NCBI RefSeq assembly: GCF_900109935.1 | Contig: NZ_FOBV01000005.1 | Location: 293,818-357,817 of the forward strand | From: Chryseobacterium taichungense | Lineage (GTDB): Bacteria; Bacteroidota; Bacteroidia; Flavobacteriales; Weeksellaceae | Direction of reading: 5' to 3' | Length of the DNA: 64,000 nt | Part shown: one piece after another, positions 1 through 8,648 of the stretch | Layout: each line of letters starts with the position of its first letter | How positions within the stretch are numbered: the first letter of the stretch is position 1 | Program-made: the position numbers and the translations under genes | Notes under the pieces: generated by a model | Database searches by the model: none | What the model was told of the DNA's origin: nothing | The model's input: the letters and a program-made list of their open reading frames with translations, nothing else

Positions 1-13
1 TGTTAATACCAGT

Positions 14-1417
14 CTATGATTCTTTGGATTTCATGTTTTTTCCATCCGAGATATGGAGTCTTCGGAAAACGAAACCTGAAATGATGGTGAGAATACCAAT
101 GGTCAGAAATGTATATCGAAACGCATTGTGAGGTTCGCCGTGGATAAGATCGGTATTTTCAAAAATCTTTAAAACAATCAGTCCAAAAGCAATTCCGAAA
201 CCGATCGCCAGCTGCTGATTGACTGATAAAAGAGAGTTTCCACTGCTGGTCTGGAAATTTCGCAGATCGGCAATAGAAATCGTGTTCATCGAGGTAAACT
301 GGATAGAATTGAAAAATCCCAATATGGCAATAATCGGCACAAACCAATATAAAGAAGTATTTATGTCAGGAATGGCTAATAAACAAATTAAGGTTCCTAT
401 GATAAATGTATTAATCATCAGGGTCTGGCGGTAACCGAATTTATCTAAAATTTTGATCACATACGATTTTCCAAAGATGGCGGTAAGGGCCATAGGAGCA
501 ATGATCCACCCGGAAGTCACTGCTGATTGCTTGTAAGCGATCTGTATCATCAGTGGCAGCAATAACGGAACGGAACTGATTCCCAGTCTTGTCGCCAGGT
601 TTCCTACAATTCCTACCCGGAAGGTTCTCACCTGAAATAAATTTAAAGGGAAAATAGGACTTTCATCTCTCTTTGCATGACGGTAATAATAATACATAAA
701 CAAAAACCCTAAAATGAAAACAATGAGAACCGGCGTTGTATTCTGAAGATCTCCGAAAAGTTCGAGAGAAATTGAAAGCAAAAGGGATGCAGCGGCAAAA
801 ATCAAAAATCCTTTGAGGTCAAAATCTACATCTGCAGATTTATAATTAGGCATAAATTTTAGGCCTAATGTAATTCCCAGAAGTCCGATGGGAATATTGA
901 TAAGGAAAATCCAGTGCCAGGAAAGGTAATCGACCATATATCCTCCTACCAACGGACCCAATACAGGGCCGATCAGAGCGGGAATAATGGCAAAGTTCAT
1001 CGCTTTGAGCAATTCGTTCTTATCAAATGTTTTTATCAGGGCTAATTTACCGACAGGGGTCATCAGGCTGCCTCCGATACCCTGAAGAACCCTCGAAATA
1101 ACAAGGTGGGTAAGATTCTGTGAAATGGCACAGAATAAGGAACCGAGGCTGAATAATACAATAGATACTATAAAAACTTTTTTCGTACCAAACCGATCTG
1201 CCAGAAATCCGCTGGCGGGCATGAATACTGCTAATGTCAATACGTAACTTATGATTGCATTCTGCATATTGAGCGGTGATTCTTTCAGGTCACGGGCGAT
1301 TGCAGGAAGTGAGGTGTTAAGAATGGTAGAATCCAGCATCTGCATAAATATGGCAGTTGCTAAAATGAGGGGCAGTATTTTTTTTATCGAATTGGGTTGT
1401 GAGACTACTTCTGACAT
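14..1417 (-). CDS. DHA2-family MFS drug exporter
   Basis: This is a 467-residue polytopic inner-membrane protein of the major facilitator superfamily, probably a proton-driven multidrug exporter of the EmrB/QacA (DHA2) type. The N-terminal half carries the helix-1 signature MLDSTILNTSLPAIA, the loop 2-3 motif GFLADRFGTKKVF, and the antiporter motif C as GPVLGPLVGGY. Hydrophobic segments run from about residue 12 to 455 and fit 12-14 helices. The substrate cannot be read from the sequence. No membrane-fusion protein or regulator is adjacent inside the window, but the gene ends only 13 bases from the window edge, so downstream partners may be cut off. The start is the ATG at 1417; no clear promoter box was seen upstream. 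Confidence 0.9.
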   Translation of the reverse strand: MSEVVSQPNSIKKILPLILATAIFMQMLDSTILNTSLPAIARDLKESPLNMQNAIISYVLTLAVFMPASGFLADRFGTKKVFIVSIVLFSLGSLFCAISQNLTHLVISRVLQGIGGSLMTPVGKLALIKTFDKNELLKAMNFAIIPALIGPVLGPLVGGYMVDYLSWHWIFLINIPIGLLGITLGLKFMPNYKSADVDFDLKGFLIFAAASLLLSISLELFGDLQNTTPVLIVFILGFLFMYYYYRHAKRDESPIFPLNLFQVRTFRVGIVGNLATRLGISSVPLLLPLMIQIAYKQSAVTSGWIIAPMALTAIFGKSYVIKILDKFGYRQTLMINTFIIGTLICLLAIPDINTSLYWFVPIIAILGFFNSIQFTSMNTISIADLRNFQTSSGNSLLSVNQQLAIGFGIAFGLIVLKIFENTDLIHGEPHNAFRYTFLTIGILTIISGFVFRRLHISDGKNMKSKES

Positions 1418-1570
1418 TTTTCTGAGTACTGGAAAATCAATATCCAGGTTTATTTAGTTCAAGAATAAATAATGTTATGTAATAGCAATATTTGTTCCTT
1501 TAGAGATATTTTTAATTTAAAATTAAGTGAGATTATTATGTGATTATACTTCTCATGTTATTTTTGTTAA

Positions 1571-1598
1571 TAAAAAAGTCCCGCGAATTTCGCAGGAC
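1571..1598 (-). terminator. Rho-independent terminator
   Basis: A 9-bp stem (1578-1598, one G-U pair, 3-nt loop) is followed on the minus strand by a T-run. It lies directly after the stop of the secreted protein at 1607. Confidence 0.8.
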
Positions 1599-1606
1599 CT
1601 TTAGAT

Positions 1607-2419
1607 TTATTTTCTTGGTTTTTCAACACCTTTCCATTCATCACCGGCTTTTCTGTACTGGCTCAGTTCGAAAGTTTTGAAATCTTTTGTTTTATACTCA
1701 ATGTTGTCGGTATTTTGTTCAAACGGCATGATGTAGTAATAGTCTGCATCGGTTCTATCCGTTTTAGTTCCTTTTTTTACAGAAGGAACGTATTTAGAGA
1801 ATTTATAGCTCGGAAGATACTGCTTTACTCTTGCATAAAAAGCTTTATTCTCTTTCTCATCAGGGATGATGTCTACAATGTTGAAATCATCCTTCTTTTT
1901 GTCGATCCAAAGATAATAGGTTTTGTCTTCGCCTGTATTTCTGTTGGTAGAATTGAAAGCGAAAAGTTCTTTCGGTACCAGTTCTTTGATCTTTTCGGCA
2001 TCTACTTTTGTATAATACTGCCCTTTTGAAGGATCAACATATGTTTCAAGATTATACATCAGAACAGAATTGTTCTCAAGATTTTTATTTTTGAAATATT
2101 GGTTCAGAGATAATTCTGCTGTTTCTCTTAGTTCTTTTCCTCGGGCATCCAGTTTTTTAGTAGGGTTCTGAGGATTTACTTTTTTTACGAATTCGTATAA
2201 AACTTTAGGTTTTATTTCTTTAAGGTGAGGATATGTTTTCAGCTGCTCAGCTTTTACCAGCCAATAGTACTGTTGATAAAAGTCTTCTTTATCAGCATCC
2301 TTCACACTTTTATACACCATTGCAAGTTTTTTGGAGCTAAGATATTTGCCATATTTTCCCTGCCCGAAAGCCAAAGTCATGGATAATAAAGCAAATAAGA
2401 GAGTAATGTTTCTTCTCAT
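1607..2419 (-). CDS. secreted protein of unknown function
   Basis: I do not recognise a family for this 270-residue protein. It begins with a Sec signal peptide (MRRNITLLFALLSMTLAFGQ), followed by a lysine- and tyrosine-rich, mostly hydrophilic chain without cysteines or lipobox, so it should be periplasmic or exported. The frame stays open to an ATG at 2449, but the promoter box at 2447-2454 overlaps that codon, so the ATG at 2419 directly before the signal peptide is the real start. It is monocistronic: it has its own promoter box and its own hairpin terminator. Length and composition resemble the many lineage-specific secreted proteins of Chryseobacterium. Confidence 0.75.
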   Translation of the reverse strand: MRRNITLLFALLSMTLAFGQGKYGKYLSSKKLAMVYKSVKDADKEDFYQQYYWLVKAEQLKTYPHLKEIKPKVLYEFVKKVNPQNPTKKLDARGKELRETAELSLNQYFKNKNLENNSVLMYNLETYVDPSKGQYYTKVDAEKIKELVPKELFAFNSTNRNTGEDKTYYLWIDKKKDDFNIVDIIPDEKENKAFYARVKQYLPSYKFSKYVPSVKKGTKTDRTDADYYYIMPFEQNTDNIEYKTKDFKTFELSQYRKAGDEWKGVEKPRK

Positions 2420-2446
2420 TTTTTTTATAATTGATTTTTCGTTTTC

Positions 2447-2454
2447 CAAATATA
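2447..2454 (-). promoter_or_regulatory. -7 box TATATTTG
   Basis: Bacteroidota -7 element (TAnnTTTG) 27 nt before the ATG at 2419. It overlaps the alternative upstream ATG and so decides the start. Confidence 0.7.
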
Positions 2455-2520
2455 ATTATTTATTAGATAATATTTTTGATTAACGGTTAAATTCTGACAA
2501 TATTATTAAGGTTAATTCAA

Positions 2521-2546
2521 AAAAAAATCCTGTATCGCTACAGGAT
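2521..2546 (-). terminator. Terminator downstream of asnB
   Basis: The 8-bp perfect stem ATCCTGTA/TACAGGAT has a TCGC tetraloop (2527-2546) and is followed on the minus strand by seven T. It sits about 140 nt after the asnB stop. Confidence 0.75.
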
Positions 2547-2687
2547 TAATAAATTTTGAACATCCGGCCCTAGCCAAAAGACAAAACTGGCCGTAAAGGC
2601 TATTTGGTTGCTAAATGATAAATAATAATTGTTCACGAATTTCAATTCACAATTTAAAATTCAGCATGACTATTGACAATTCATTTT

Positions 2688-4382
2688 CTACACCTTTGCT
2701 GTTTCTGCACTTTCGCTATATGAAGTTTCGTGTACCTTCACAGCTCTTCCGCTCGGATCATTCATATTTTTGAATGCTTCATCCCACTCCAACGCAATGG
2801 GAGTAGAGCAGGCAACGGATGGCACGGATGGCACGGTAGCAGCGGCTGTTTCACTTGGGAAATGCTCTTCAAAAATGGTTCTGTAGCGGTATTCCTCTTT
2901 ATTCTGTGGTGTGTTTAAAGGAAATCTGAATCTGGCATTGGCCATCATTTCATCAGTCACTTCTTTTTCAGCAACAGCTTTTAACGTGTCAATCCATGAA
3001 TAACCGACACCATCTGAAAACTGCTCTTTCTGTCTCCATGCGATCGATTCAGGAAGGAGGTCTTCAAAAGCTTTTCGCAATACCCATTTTTCAATTTTTC
3101 CTTCTTTTGTATTTACCATTTTATCTTGAGGATTGATAGTCATGGCAATATCCATAAATTCTTTGTCTAAAAAAGGAACGCGGCCTTCAATACCCCAACT
3201 CATTAACGCTTTATTGGCTCTCAGGCAGTCGTAAAGGTGAAGCTTTCCTAATTTTCTCACTGTTTCATCATGGAATTCTTTTGCATTCGGTGCCTTATGG
3301 AAGTATAAATATCCTCCGAATAACTCATCAGAACCTTCACCTGAAAGCACCATTTTGATTCCCATCGATTTGATCACTCTTGCCAGAAGATACATAGGAG
3401 TTGAAGCTCTTACCGTGGTAACATCATAAGTTTCCAGATGGTAAATTACATCACGAATGGCGTCAAGACCTTCCTGGACGGTAAAGTTAACTTCATGATG
3501 CACAGATCCTATATAATCTGCTGCTTTCTTGGCCGCTGCAAGATCCGGCGATCCCACAAGCCCTACCGCAAAACTGTGAAGCCTTGGATACCATGCCTCT
3601 TGGGTATCTCCACTTTCCACTCTCTGTCTCGCAAATTTTGCTGTTACGGCAGAAATCACCGAAGAATCCAAGCCTCCCGAAAGCAGGACTCCGTAAGGAA
3701 CATCACTCATCAGCTGTCTGTGAACGGCGTCTTCCAGCCCTTTTCTTAATTTATCAATATCCGTTTCGTTATCTTTTACCGAGTCATAACTTTCCCAGTC
3801 TCTTTTGTACCATTGCTGAAGATCGCTTCCATCTTTGCTGTACACAAAATGACCGGGTAGGAATGTTTCAATCTTTTTGCATACTCCCTCTAATGCCTTT
3901 AATTCTGAGGCAATGTAATAATTTCCGTTTTTATCCCAGCCCTGATACAGCGGGCAAATTCCCATATGATCTCTGGCGATAAGGTAAATGTCATTTTCTG
4001 TATCATATAAGGAAAAGGCAAAAATACCATTCAGTTTTTCAATAAAATCTTTACCATATTTTCTGTAAAGTGCTAAAATAACTTCACAGTCTGATTGGGT
4101 CTGAAATTCATAATCAGGAAATTCTTCCTTTAATTCTCGATGGTTATAAATTTCTCCGTTTACAGCCAATACTACTTTTCCGTCTTTGGTGAAAAGAGGC
4201 TGTTTTCCTGAGGTAGGATCTACAATAGCCAATCTTTCATGGGAGAAAACCACTTTTTCATCCTGAAATACACCGCTCCAGTCCGGACCTCTGTGACGGA
4301 TTTTTTTTGACATTTCCAGAATTTGAGGCCTTAATATTTCGGTTTTTTGTTTTGCATCAAACAAACATACAATTCCACACAT
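2688..4382 (-). CDS. asnB: asparagine synthase B, glutamine-hydrolysing
   Basis: This enzyme converts aspartate, glutamine and ATP to asparagine in the cytosol. The N-terminal class II glutamine amidotransferase domain starts with the obligatory MCGIV, so Cys2 is exposed as the nucleophile after Met removal, which also fixes the start. The synthetase domain shows the ATP-pyrophosphatase loop LSGGLDSSV and the later GEGSDELFGGY motif. At 564 residues it is close to the E. coli enzyme (554); the extra length is a C-terminal tail rich in Pro/Ser/Ala. It is transcribed alone from a TACATTTG box and ends before a hairpin about 140 nt downstream. Confidence 0.97.
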   Translation of the reverse strand: MCGIVCLFDAKQKTEILRPQILEMSKKIRHRGPDWSGVFQDEKVVFSHERLAIVDPTSGKQPLFTKDGKVVLAVNGEIYNHRELKEEFPDYEFQTQSDCEVILALYRKYGKDFIEKLNGIFAFSLYDTENDIYLIARDHMGICPLYQGWDKNGNYYIASELKALEGVCKKIETFLPGHFVYSKDGSDLQQWYKRDWESYDSVKDNETDIDKLRKGLEDAVHRQLMSDVPYGVLLSGGLDSSVISAVTAKFARQRVESGDTQEAWYPRLHSFAVGLVGSPDLAAAKKAADYIGSVHHEVNFTVQEGLDAIRDVIYHLETYDVTTVRASTPMYLLARVIKSMGIKMVLSGEGSDELFGGYLYFHKAPNAKEFHDETVRKLGKLHLYDCLRANKALMSWGIEGRVPFLDKEFMDIAMTINPQDKMVNTKEGKIEKWVLRKAFEDLLPESIAWRQKEQFSDGVGYSWIDTLKAVAEKEVTDEMMANARFRFPLNTPQNKEEYRYRTIFEEHFPSETAAATVPSVPSVACSTPIALEWDEAFKNMNDPSGRAVKVHETSYSESAETAKV

Positions 4383-4403
4383 TTTTTATCATTTAATTTG
4401 AAA

Positions 4404-4411
4404 CAAATGTA
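4404..4411 (-). promoter_or_regulatory. -7 box of asnB (TACATTTG)
   Basis: Perfect TAnnTTTG box 21 nt before the asnB start, with a TTG-containing -33 region further upstream on the minus strand. Confidence 0.75.
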
Positions 4412-4658
4412 TAAGTGTAGTTTATAATAAACAATAAAAAAAATCAATAAGAGAATATTTTTAACTTAATAATTGATTGTAGCGAAAAAAATTAAGTATA
4501 AGTTTAAATTAATAGGATTTTAGTTGATTTTTTTCATTGGCGACAATTCATATACAAAATAAAAAGTAAAAAATCATTAATCTATGATAATTTATTACAG
4601 AAAATTTTGCCCTTACTTTGTGGCTCGAAATAATTTTTTTTCATCATTTGTGTTTTTA

Positions 4659-4695
4659 CCTTCTTGCAGATCAAATTTGCGAGAAGGTTTTTTTT
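4659..4695 (+). terminator. orphan plus-strand terminator
   Basis: A roughly 10-bp stem (4659-4668 with 4678-4687, one G-T pair) is followed on the plus strand by eight T. Genes on both sides run on the minus strand, so no annotated plus-strand gene uses it. The 4383-4693 gap is otherwise AT-rich and holds only the asnB promoter; a weak TTACTTTG box lies at 4613-4620. On the minus strand the hairpin has only a poor T-run. Confidence 0.5.
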
Positions 4696-6358
4696 ATTCA
4701 GTACCCAGCAAAACCCCTGACACATTCCATGAGCTGAAGCTCGTACCTTCAGTTGGCCCTTGGGGAATTTTGACCTGAATCGTATGCTTTCCTGCTTTTA
4801 AATCTCCAAGAGGAATAAAGTTCGGATTCGTCACTGTTCCCGGACACCAGTTAGAGCGACTCAGGTCTGATGAAGAAAGACCGTCGCCAAAATTTCCCGA
4901 AGCAGGATTGTAAAGACGGTACGAACCACAGTCTGAACGCCAGGGAATAAATGAAAAAGCCATTTTTCCGTCTAAAAAGATTGAGTTTAATTTGGGTATA
5001 AACTCATCGCCATTTTCCCAGCCACCATGGCCGGTGGTAATATATCTGAGTTGCGCATCTTTCAGATCTTTTTTCAGGGTAAATTCTACAAATAAACCTT
5101 TATCTTGATTAAACATCGTTGAATAATCTTGGTCCGCCATTTCCATAATGTTGAGCGTATTGAATAATGGAATAACAGTATTGTTTTTATGAATGCTCTG
5201 ATCACTTTTATGGATCGTAATTTCCAGGCTTACTTTATGTCCGCCTTTATCATAATTTCCTATAAATGTCCCTACCCAAAGTTCTTTTCCACTTAAAGAA
5301 GGTTTCAGTTCCGTAATATCCTGACGGTACGGACTGGTTGTCTGCCAGCTTTTGTCCTTTAACTGCAGATTGTTAAATTTATTGATTCCGAAAGCGGTAA
5401 AAAAGCGCATCATTTCAACTGCCGGATTATAATTTTCTGTTGTGGTAACCCCGAAATATTGCTTTCCATTTCCATTGTCATACACCGGTAGCGTTTTTAC
5501 CCCATTTTCCAGTCCGTCCAGGAAAGATTTTTTTTTGTCTTGAGGAATAAAAAATACCGTTCCGGTTCTGTCATAGGCATCGCCATTGGATTCCTGTTTT
5601 AATTCCACGAAAATATTTTCACCTTCCGAAATTTCCGGGAACTTAATTTTTTTCAGGATAATGGTTCCTTTAGCGAATTTTTTAATATCATTATTTGATT
5701 TTGAATCATCTGAAAAGTTAATGGTTTCATTCTCAAACACTTTCAAAGTAGTAAATCTGCTTTTCCAGACCCTATCTTTATAGCTCAGCTGATCTGTAGA
5801 AGTGATATTTTTGTCAAGAATTTTATCAATATCAATTTTCTTTATCTTTTTAATTGATTTGGCGGTAATCAAAGATGTTTTATTTCTTTCAATTTCTAAA
5901 ACAAATCCTAAACTTTGACCTAATACTGAGGGTCCGCCATGAATTTTAAGGTCATTGGTATACCAGATTTCAATAGTATTGGAATTGATTTTGGTCACTG
6001 CTTTTTTACAGGTATATCCCAAAATTTTCTTCGTTTCGTTAGTAAATTCAAAAGTTTGTTTTCCGACGGTTTCCAGATCTGAAGTTGAAATTATTTCGTT
6101 GTTTTTTAAAAAGGCGTAAGAAATTACAGTGTTTGAAGGTTTCTCAATTTTAGTTATTTCATATGGAAATTCGGCTTTTTGTTCCCTGATTTTGGTGTTC
6201 AGGATAAAATTTTCCTTTTCACTGGCCAAGACTAAAGTGAGCGGCTGATCTGCTGTTATTTTTCCGTTGTAAGAGCTTACATACTGAACTTCATATGTTT
6301 GTGCGAAAATGCATAATGACAAAAAGCTAAAGAAAATGACTAAAATTCTCTGATACAT
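4694..6358 (-). CDS. secreted peptide-N-glycosidase F-like amidase, two-domain (PNGase F-II type)
   Basis: This is predicted to be an exported amidase that releases N-linked glycans from glycoproteins. After a signal peptide ending ...LCIFAQ (residue 20) comes a domain of about 210 residues resembling the GLPGLI family, then two jelly-roll-like halves of the PNGase F fold from about residue 225. GDAYDRTG at 259-266 lines up with the catalytic Asp60 segment of Elizabethkingia PNGase F (Asp263 here), and GDEF at 450-453 with Glu206 (Glu452 here); the family WCPGT motif is present. The position of Glu118 appears not conserved in my hand alignment. The added N-terminal domain matches the architecture of PNGase F-II rather than classical PNGase F. 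It has its own promoter box. Confidence 0.82.
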   Translation of the reverse strand: MYQRILVIFFSFLSLCIFAQTYEVQYVSSYNGKITADQPLTLVLASEKENFILNTKIREQKAEFPYEITKIEKPSNTVISYAFLKNNEIISTSDLETVGKQTFEFTNETKKILGYTCKKAVTKINSNTIEIWYTNDLKIHGGPSVLGQSLGFVLEIERNKTSLITAKSIKKIKKIDIDKILDKNITSTDQLSYKDRVWKSRFTTLKVFENETINFSDDSKSNNDIKKFAKGTIILKKIKFPEISEGENIFVELKQESNGDAYDRTGTVFFIPQDKKKSFLDGLENGVKTLPVYDNGNGKQYFGVTTTENYNPAVEMMRFFTAFGINKFNNLQLKDKSWQTTSPYRQDITELKPSLSGKELWVGTFIGNYDKGGHKVSLEITIHKSDQSIHKNNTVIPLFNTLNIMEMADQDYSTMFNQDKGLFVEFTLKKDLKDAQLRYITTGHGGWENGDEFIPKLNSIFLDGKMAFSFIPWRSDCGSYRLYNPASGNFGDGLSSSDLSRSNWCPGTVTNPNFIPLGDLKAGKHTIQVKIPQGPTEGTSFSSWNVSGVLLGTE

Positions 6359-6376
6359 GTTGATTGATGGTTTTCA

Positions 6377-6384
6377 CAAAGATA
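6377..6384 (-). promoter_or_regulatory. -7 box of the PNGase F-like gene (TATCTTTG)
   Basis: Perfect TAnnTTTG box 18 nt before the start at 6358. Confidence 0.7.
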
Positions 6385-6444
6385 TATTTTAATATCAGTT
6401 TCTTAGTTTATTTAAATAATTAACAAGGTGATTTTAGATTTAAT

Positions 6445-6474
6445 AAAAAAACTACCCTGAAATCAGAGTAGTTT
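6445..6474 (-). terminator. Terminator downstream of rsmB-like gene
   Basis: A 12-bp stem (6449-6474, one G-U pair, AA loop) is followed by a T-run on the minus strand, 25 nt after the stop at 6500. Confidence 0.8.
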
Positions 6475-6499
6475 ATATTGTTTATAAGAATTATAAATT

Positions 6500-7705
6500 T
6501 TATGAAATTCTTTCAATAAGAGCCATATAAAATCCGTCGTATCCTTGGCTAGGCATTACTTTTTCATCCTTAATCATTTTGAAATTCGGATTGTTTTTCA
6601 GAAATTCTTCTACCTGCTCATTATTTTCAGAAGGTAAAATAGAACAAGTCGCATAGACCATTTTTCCCCCTTTTTTAAGCATTTTAGAATAATCCTGAAT
6701 AATCTGTTGCTGCTCTCCTTTAATCCTGTCTATAAAATCCTGATCGATTTTCCATTTGCTGTCCGGGTTTCTCTTTAAAACACCGAGTCCTGAACAGGGA
6801 GCGTCAATTAGTAGTCTGTCAGCCTTGTCGTGAAGCCTTTTGATTACTTTATTGTCAGTGATCAGCCGTGTTTCAATGTTATGGGCTCCGGCTCTTTTGG
6901 CGCGGCGTTTCAATTCAGCTAGCTTCCAGTCGAAAATATCCAGGGCAATGATCTGTCCTTTATTTCCCATCAAAGCTGCAAGGTGAAGGGTTTTTCCACC
7001 AGCACCAGCACAGGCATCAACAACTCTCTGACCTTCTTTTACATCAAGAAAATATCCGATTTTTTGTGAAGAAGCGTCCTGTACTTCAAATAATCCTTCT
7101 TTAAACGCTGTTGTTAGGAAAACATTTTTTTTCTCTTCCAGTTGAACAGCATCTGGATAATTTTTTATTGGATATGACGTAATGTTTTCATCAGCAAGAT
7201 CTGAAATAAGCTCTTTTGTAGTGGTTCTTAAAGAATTGGCTCTCAATACAGTCGGTGCCTGTTCATTTAAAGCATGCATTTCTTTTTCCCATTTTTCGCC
7301 CAGTTCCTTTTCCAGCGTTTCAGCAAGCCAGTCAGGAATAGAATATTCAATAGCCTTTGTAGGGACAGTTCCTTTCTTGAGCTTGGTAAGAATGTCGGCA
7401 ATTTTTATTCCGTCGAATTCTTCAAATTTTTTATAGTTGGTTTTGCTCCACAGAAGATAGGCAATGATCAGCTTGTAGATATTATTGGGTTTTACGCCTT
7501 CCCCCATGTAATATTCAAGACGTTTCTTCCAACGGATGATGTTGTAGAAAATCTCAGAAACAACGGCTCTGTCCTGGCTTCCCCATTTCTTGTTTGCTTT
7601 TAAAAGTCTTTCGATTACTTTATCGGCGTATTTATTTTTCTCAAAAAATGTTTCCTGTAAAGCATCGTGAATACCGATGGCTAAGTTTCTGTGAATAAGT
7701 TCCAT
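6500..7705 (-). CDS. rsmB: RsmB-like 16S rRNA m5C methyltransferase
   Basis: A SAM-dependent RNA (cytosine-5) methyltransferase of the RsmB/NOP family, acting on ribosomal RNA. It has an N-terminal alpha-helical RNA-binding part (about 1-150), then the Rossmann methyltransferase domain with the SAM loop DACAGAGGKT and the two family cysteines in DAPCSGLG (motif IV) and YATCSILPSEN (motif VI). The frame is open to an ATG at 7735, but that codon lies inside the -7 box at 7733-7740; the ATG at 7705 (MELIHRN) gives 401 residues and is preferred. It is single, with its own promoter and terminator. The exact target base (C967 or another) cannot be read from the sequence. Confidence 0.88.
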   Translation of the reverse strand: MELIHRNLAIGIHDALQETFFEKNKYADKVIERLLKANKKWGSQDRAVVSEIFYNIIRWKKRLEYYMGEGVKPNNIYKLIIAYLLWSKTNYKKFEEFDGIKIADILTKLKKGTVPTKAIEYSIPDWLAETLEKELGEKWEKEMHALNEQAPTVLRANSLRTTTKELISDLADENITSYPIKNYPDAVQLEEKKNVFLTTAFKEGLFEVQDASSQKIGYFLDVKEGQRVVDACAGAGGKTLHLAALMGNKGQIIALDIFDWKLAELKRRAKRAGAHNIETRLITDNKVIKRLHDKADRLLIDAPCSGLGVLKRNPDSKWKIDQDFIDRIKGEQQQIIQDYSKMLKKGGKMVYATCSILPSENNEQVEEFLKNNPNFKMIKDEKVMPSQGYDGFYMALIERIS

Positions 7706-7732
7706 AAAATTGGTTCTGCTATTTTGAATCTG

Positions 7733-7740
7733 CAAAAATA
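7733..7740 (-). promoter_or_regulatory. -7 box of the rsmB-like gene (TATTTTTG)
   Basis: Perfect box 27 nt before the ATG at 7705. It overlaps the alternative ATG at 7735 and excludes it. Confidence 0.7.
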
Positions 7741-7829
7741 CGACTTTTAATTGATAAGCAAGGAGTATTTCATTGAGTCATCTTTTAATCCTTTCTATCA
7801 TTCAATTTTTAAATGCCTGATTTTAATCC

Positions 7830-7837
7830 TACCTTTG
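7830..7837 (+). promoter_or_regulatory. -7 box of yjdM (TACCTTTG)
   Basis: Perfect TAnnTTTG box 16 nt before the yjdM start. Confidence 0.7.
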
Positions 7838-7853
7838 CAAAAAATTAAAAAAT

Positions 7854-8198
7854 ATGAGTGATACTGTACTTTGTCCGAAATGTGGCTCAGAATTTACCTA
7901 TCCGAGCGATAACATGATGGTTTGTTCCCAATGTTTCTATGAATGGAATCCTGAGGAAACTGCCGCAGAAACTTCCGATTCCGGGAAAATTTTAGATTCA
8001 AATGGTAATGAGCTTCAGGACGGAGATTCTGTTGTTGTCATTAAAGATCTTCCGGTAAAAGGTGCCCCAAAGCCTGTAAAAGCAGGAACAAAAGTTAAAA
8101 ATATCCGCCTAAGACCGGGCAGCGATCATAATATCGATTGTAAAATTGATGGTTTTGGAGCGATGGCTCTGAAATCGGAATTTGTGAAAAAGGCATAA
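7854..8198 (+). CDS. yjdM: YjdM/PhnA zinc-ribbon protein
   Basis: A 114-residue protein of the YjdM family (formerly PhnA, an alkylphosphonate-operon name without proven phosphonate function). The N-terminus is a small zinc ribbon with CPKC at residues 8-11 and CSQC at about 25-28. It is followed by the conserved C-terminal SH3-like PhnA domain, with [15 protein letters not shown] and [16 protein letters not shown]. Length matches the family. It is monocistronic, with no phosphonate genes near it. Its cellular role is unknown; it is likely a cytosolic nucleic-acid or protein-binding factor. Confidence 0.9.
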   Translation: MSDTVLCPKCGSEFTYPSDNMMVCSQCFYEWNPEETAAETSDSGKILDSNGNELQDGDSVVVIKDLPVKGAPKPVKAGTKVKNIRLRPGSDHNIDCKIDGFGAMALKSEFVKKA

Positions 8199-8502
8199 AA
8201 AAAGGAAAGAATTGGACAGTGTAATCTTTCAAAAAACTAGATTGCAGAACTGCTAATTTTCGTTTTAGGAGGCAGAAAGAGAATTAACCAAAAATTTCCT
8301 TATGCTGTGGAAGTACAAATGTAAGAAAAACTTTTAAACCGGATTCTTGCATTTGTATTTTTTTATACACAATTTCACAATAAGTATTGGAAAATGTGTT
8401 ATTTATAGCTGTAGAAAGCCAAGGCCAAAATGTTCGATGAAATATTTTGTAAAAGCATTTTGGATGATGACAAATTTTATTTCTATTATTTTTTTGGAGT
8501 CA

Positions 8503-8623
8503 TTTCCCGCTTTCGCTACTCGCTTTTCCGGGTTTTGGTTTCTGCGGCGGCTTCGCCGCCGCAGAAACCAAAACCCGGAAAGAGCTCAGACATGCCGCTC
8601 AATCGGGACTAGGGTTTTTTGTC
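8503..8623. repeat. dispersed palindromic hairpin element, copy 1
   Basis: This element lies between convergent genes. It has a conserved left flank (8503-8523), a perfect 25-bp stem (8526-8550 with 8556-8580) with a CTTCG loop, and a conserved right flank (8581-8623) ending in GGGACTAGGGTTTTTT. A second copy in the opposite orientation lies at 52182-52275: the flanks match nearly base for base, but the stem arms are different sequences. The rest of the 8199-8648 gap shows nothing recognisable. The hairpin may also terminate both flanking genes. Confidence 0.85.
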
Positions 8624-8648
8624 GTTCTCCGAAATGGAAGGAAAAGTA

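Noticed and set aside
2560..2620. Possible further copy of the CTAGGG repeat core near CATCCGGCCCTAGCC
   Set aside because: Only CCCTAG plus a few bases match; flanks and hairpin are absent, so chance cannot be excluded.
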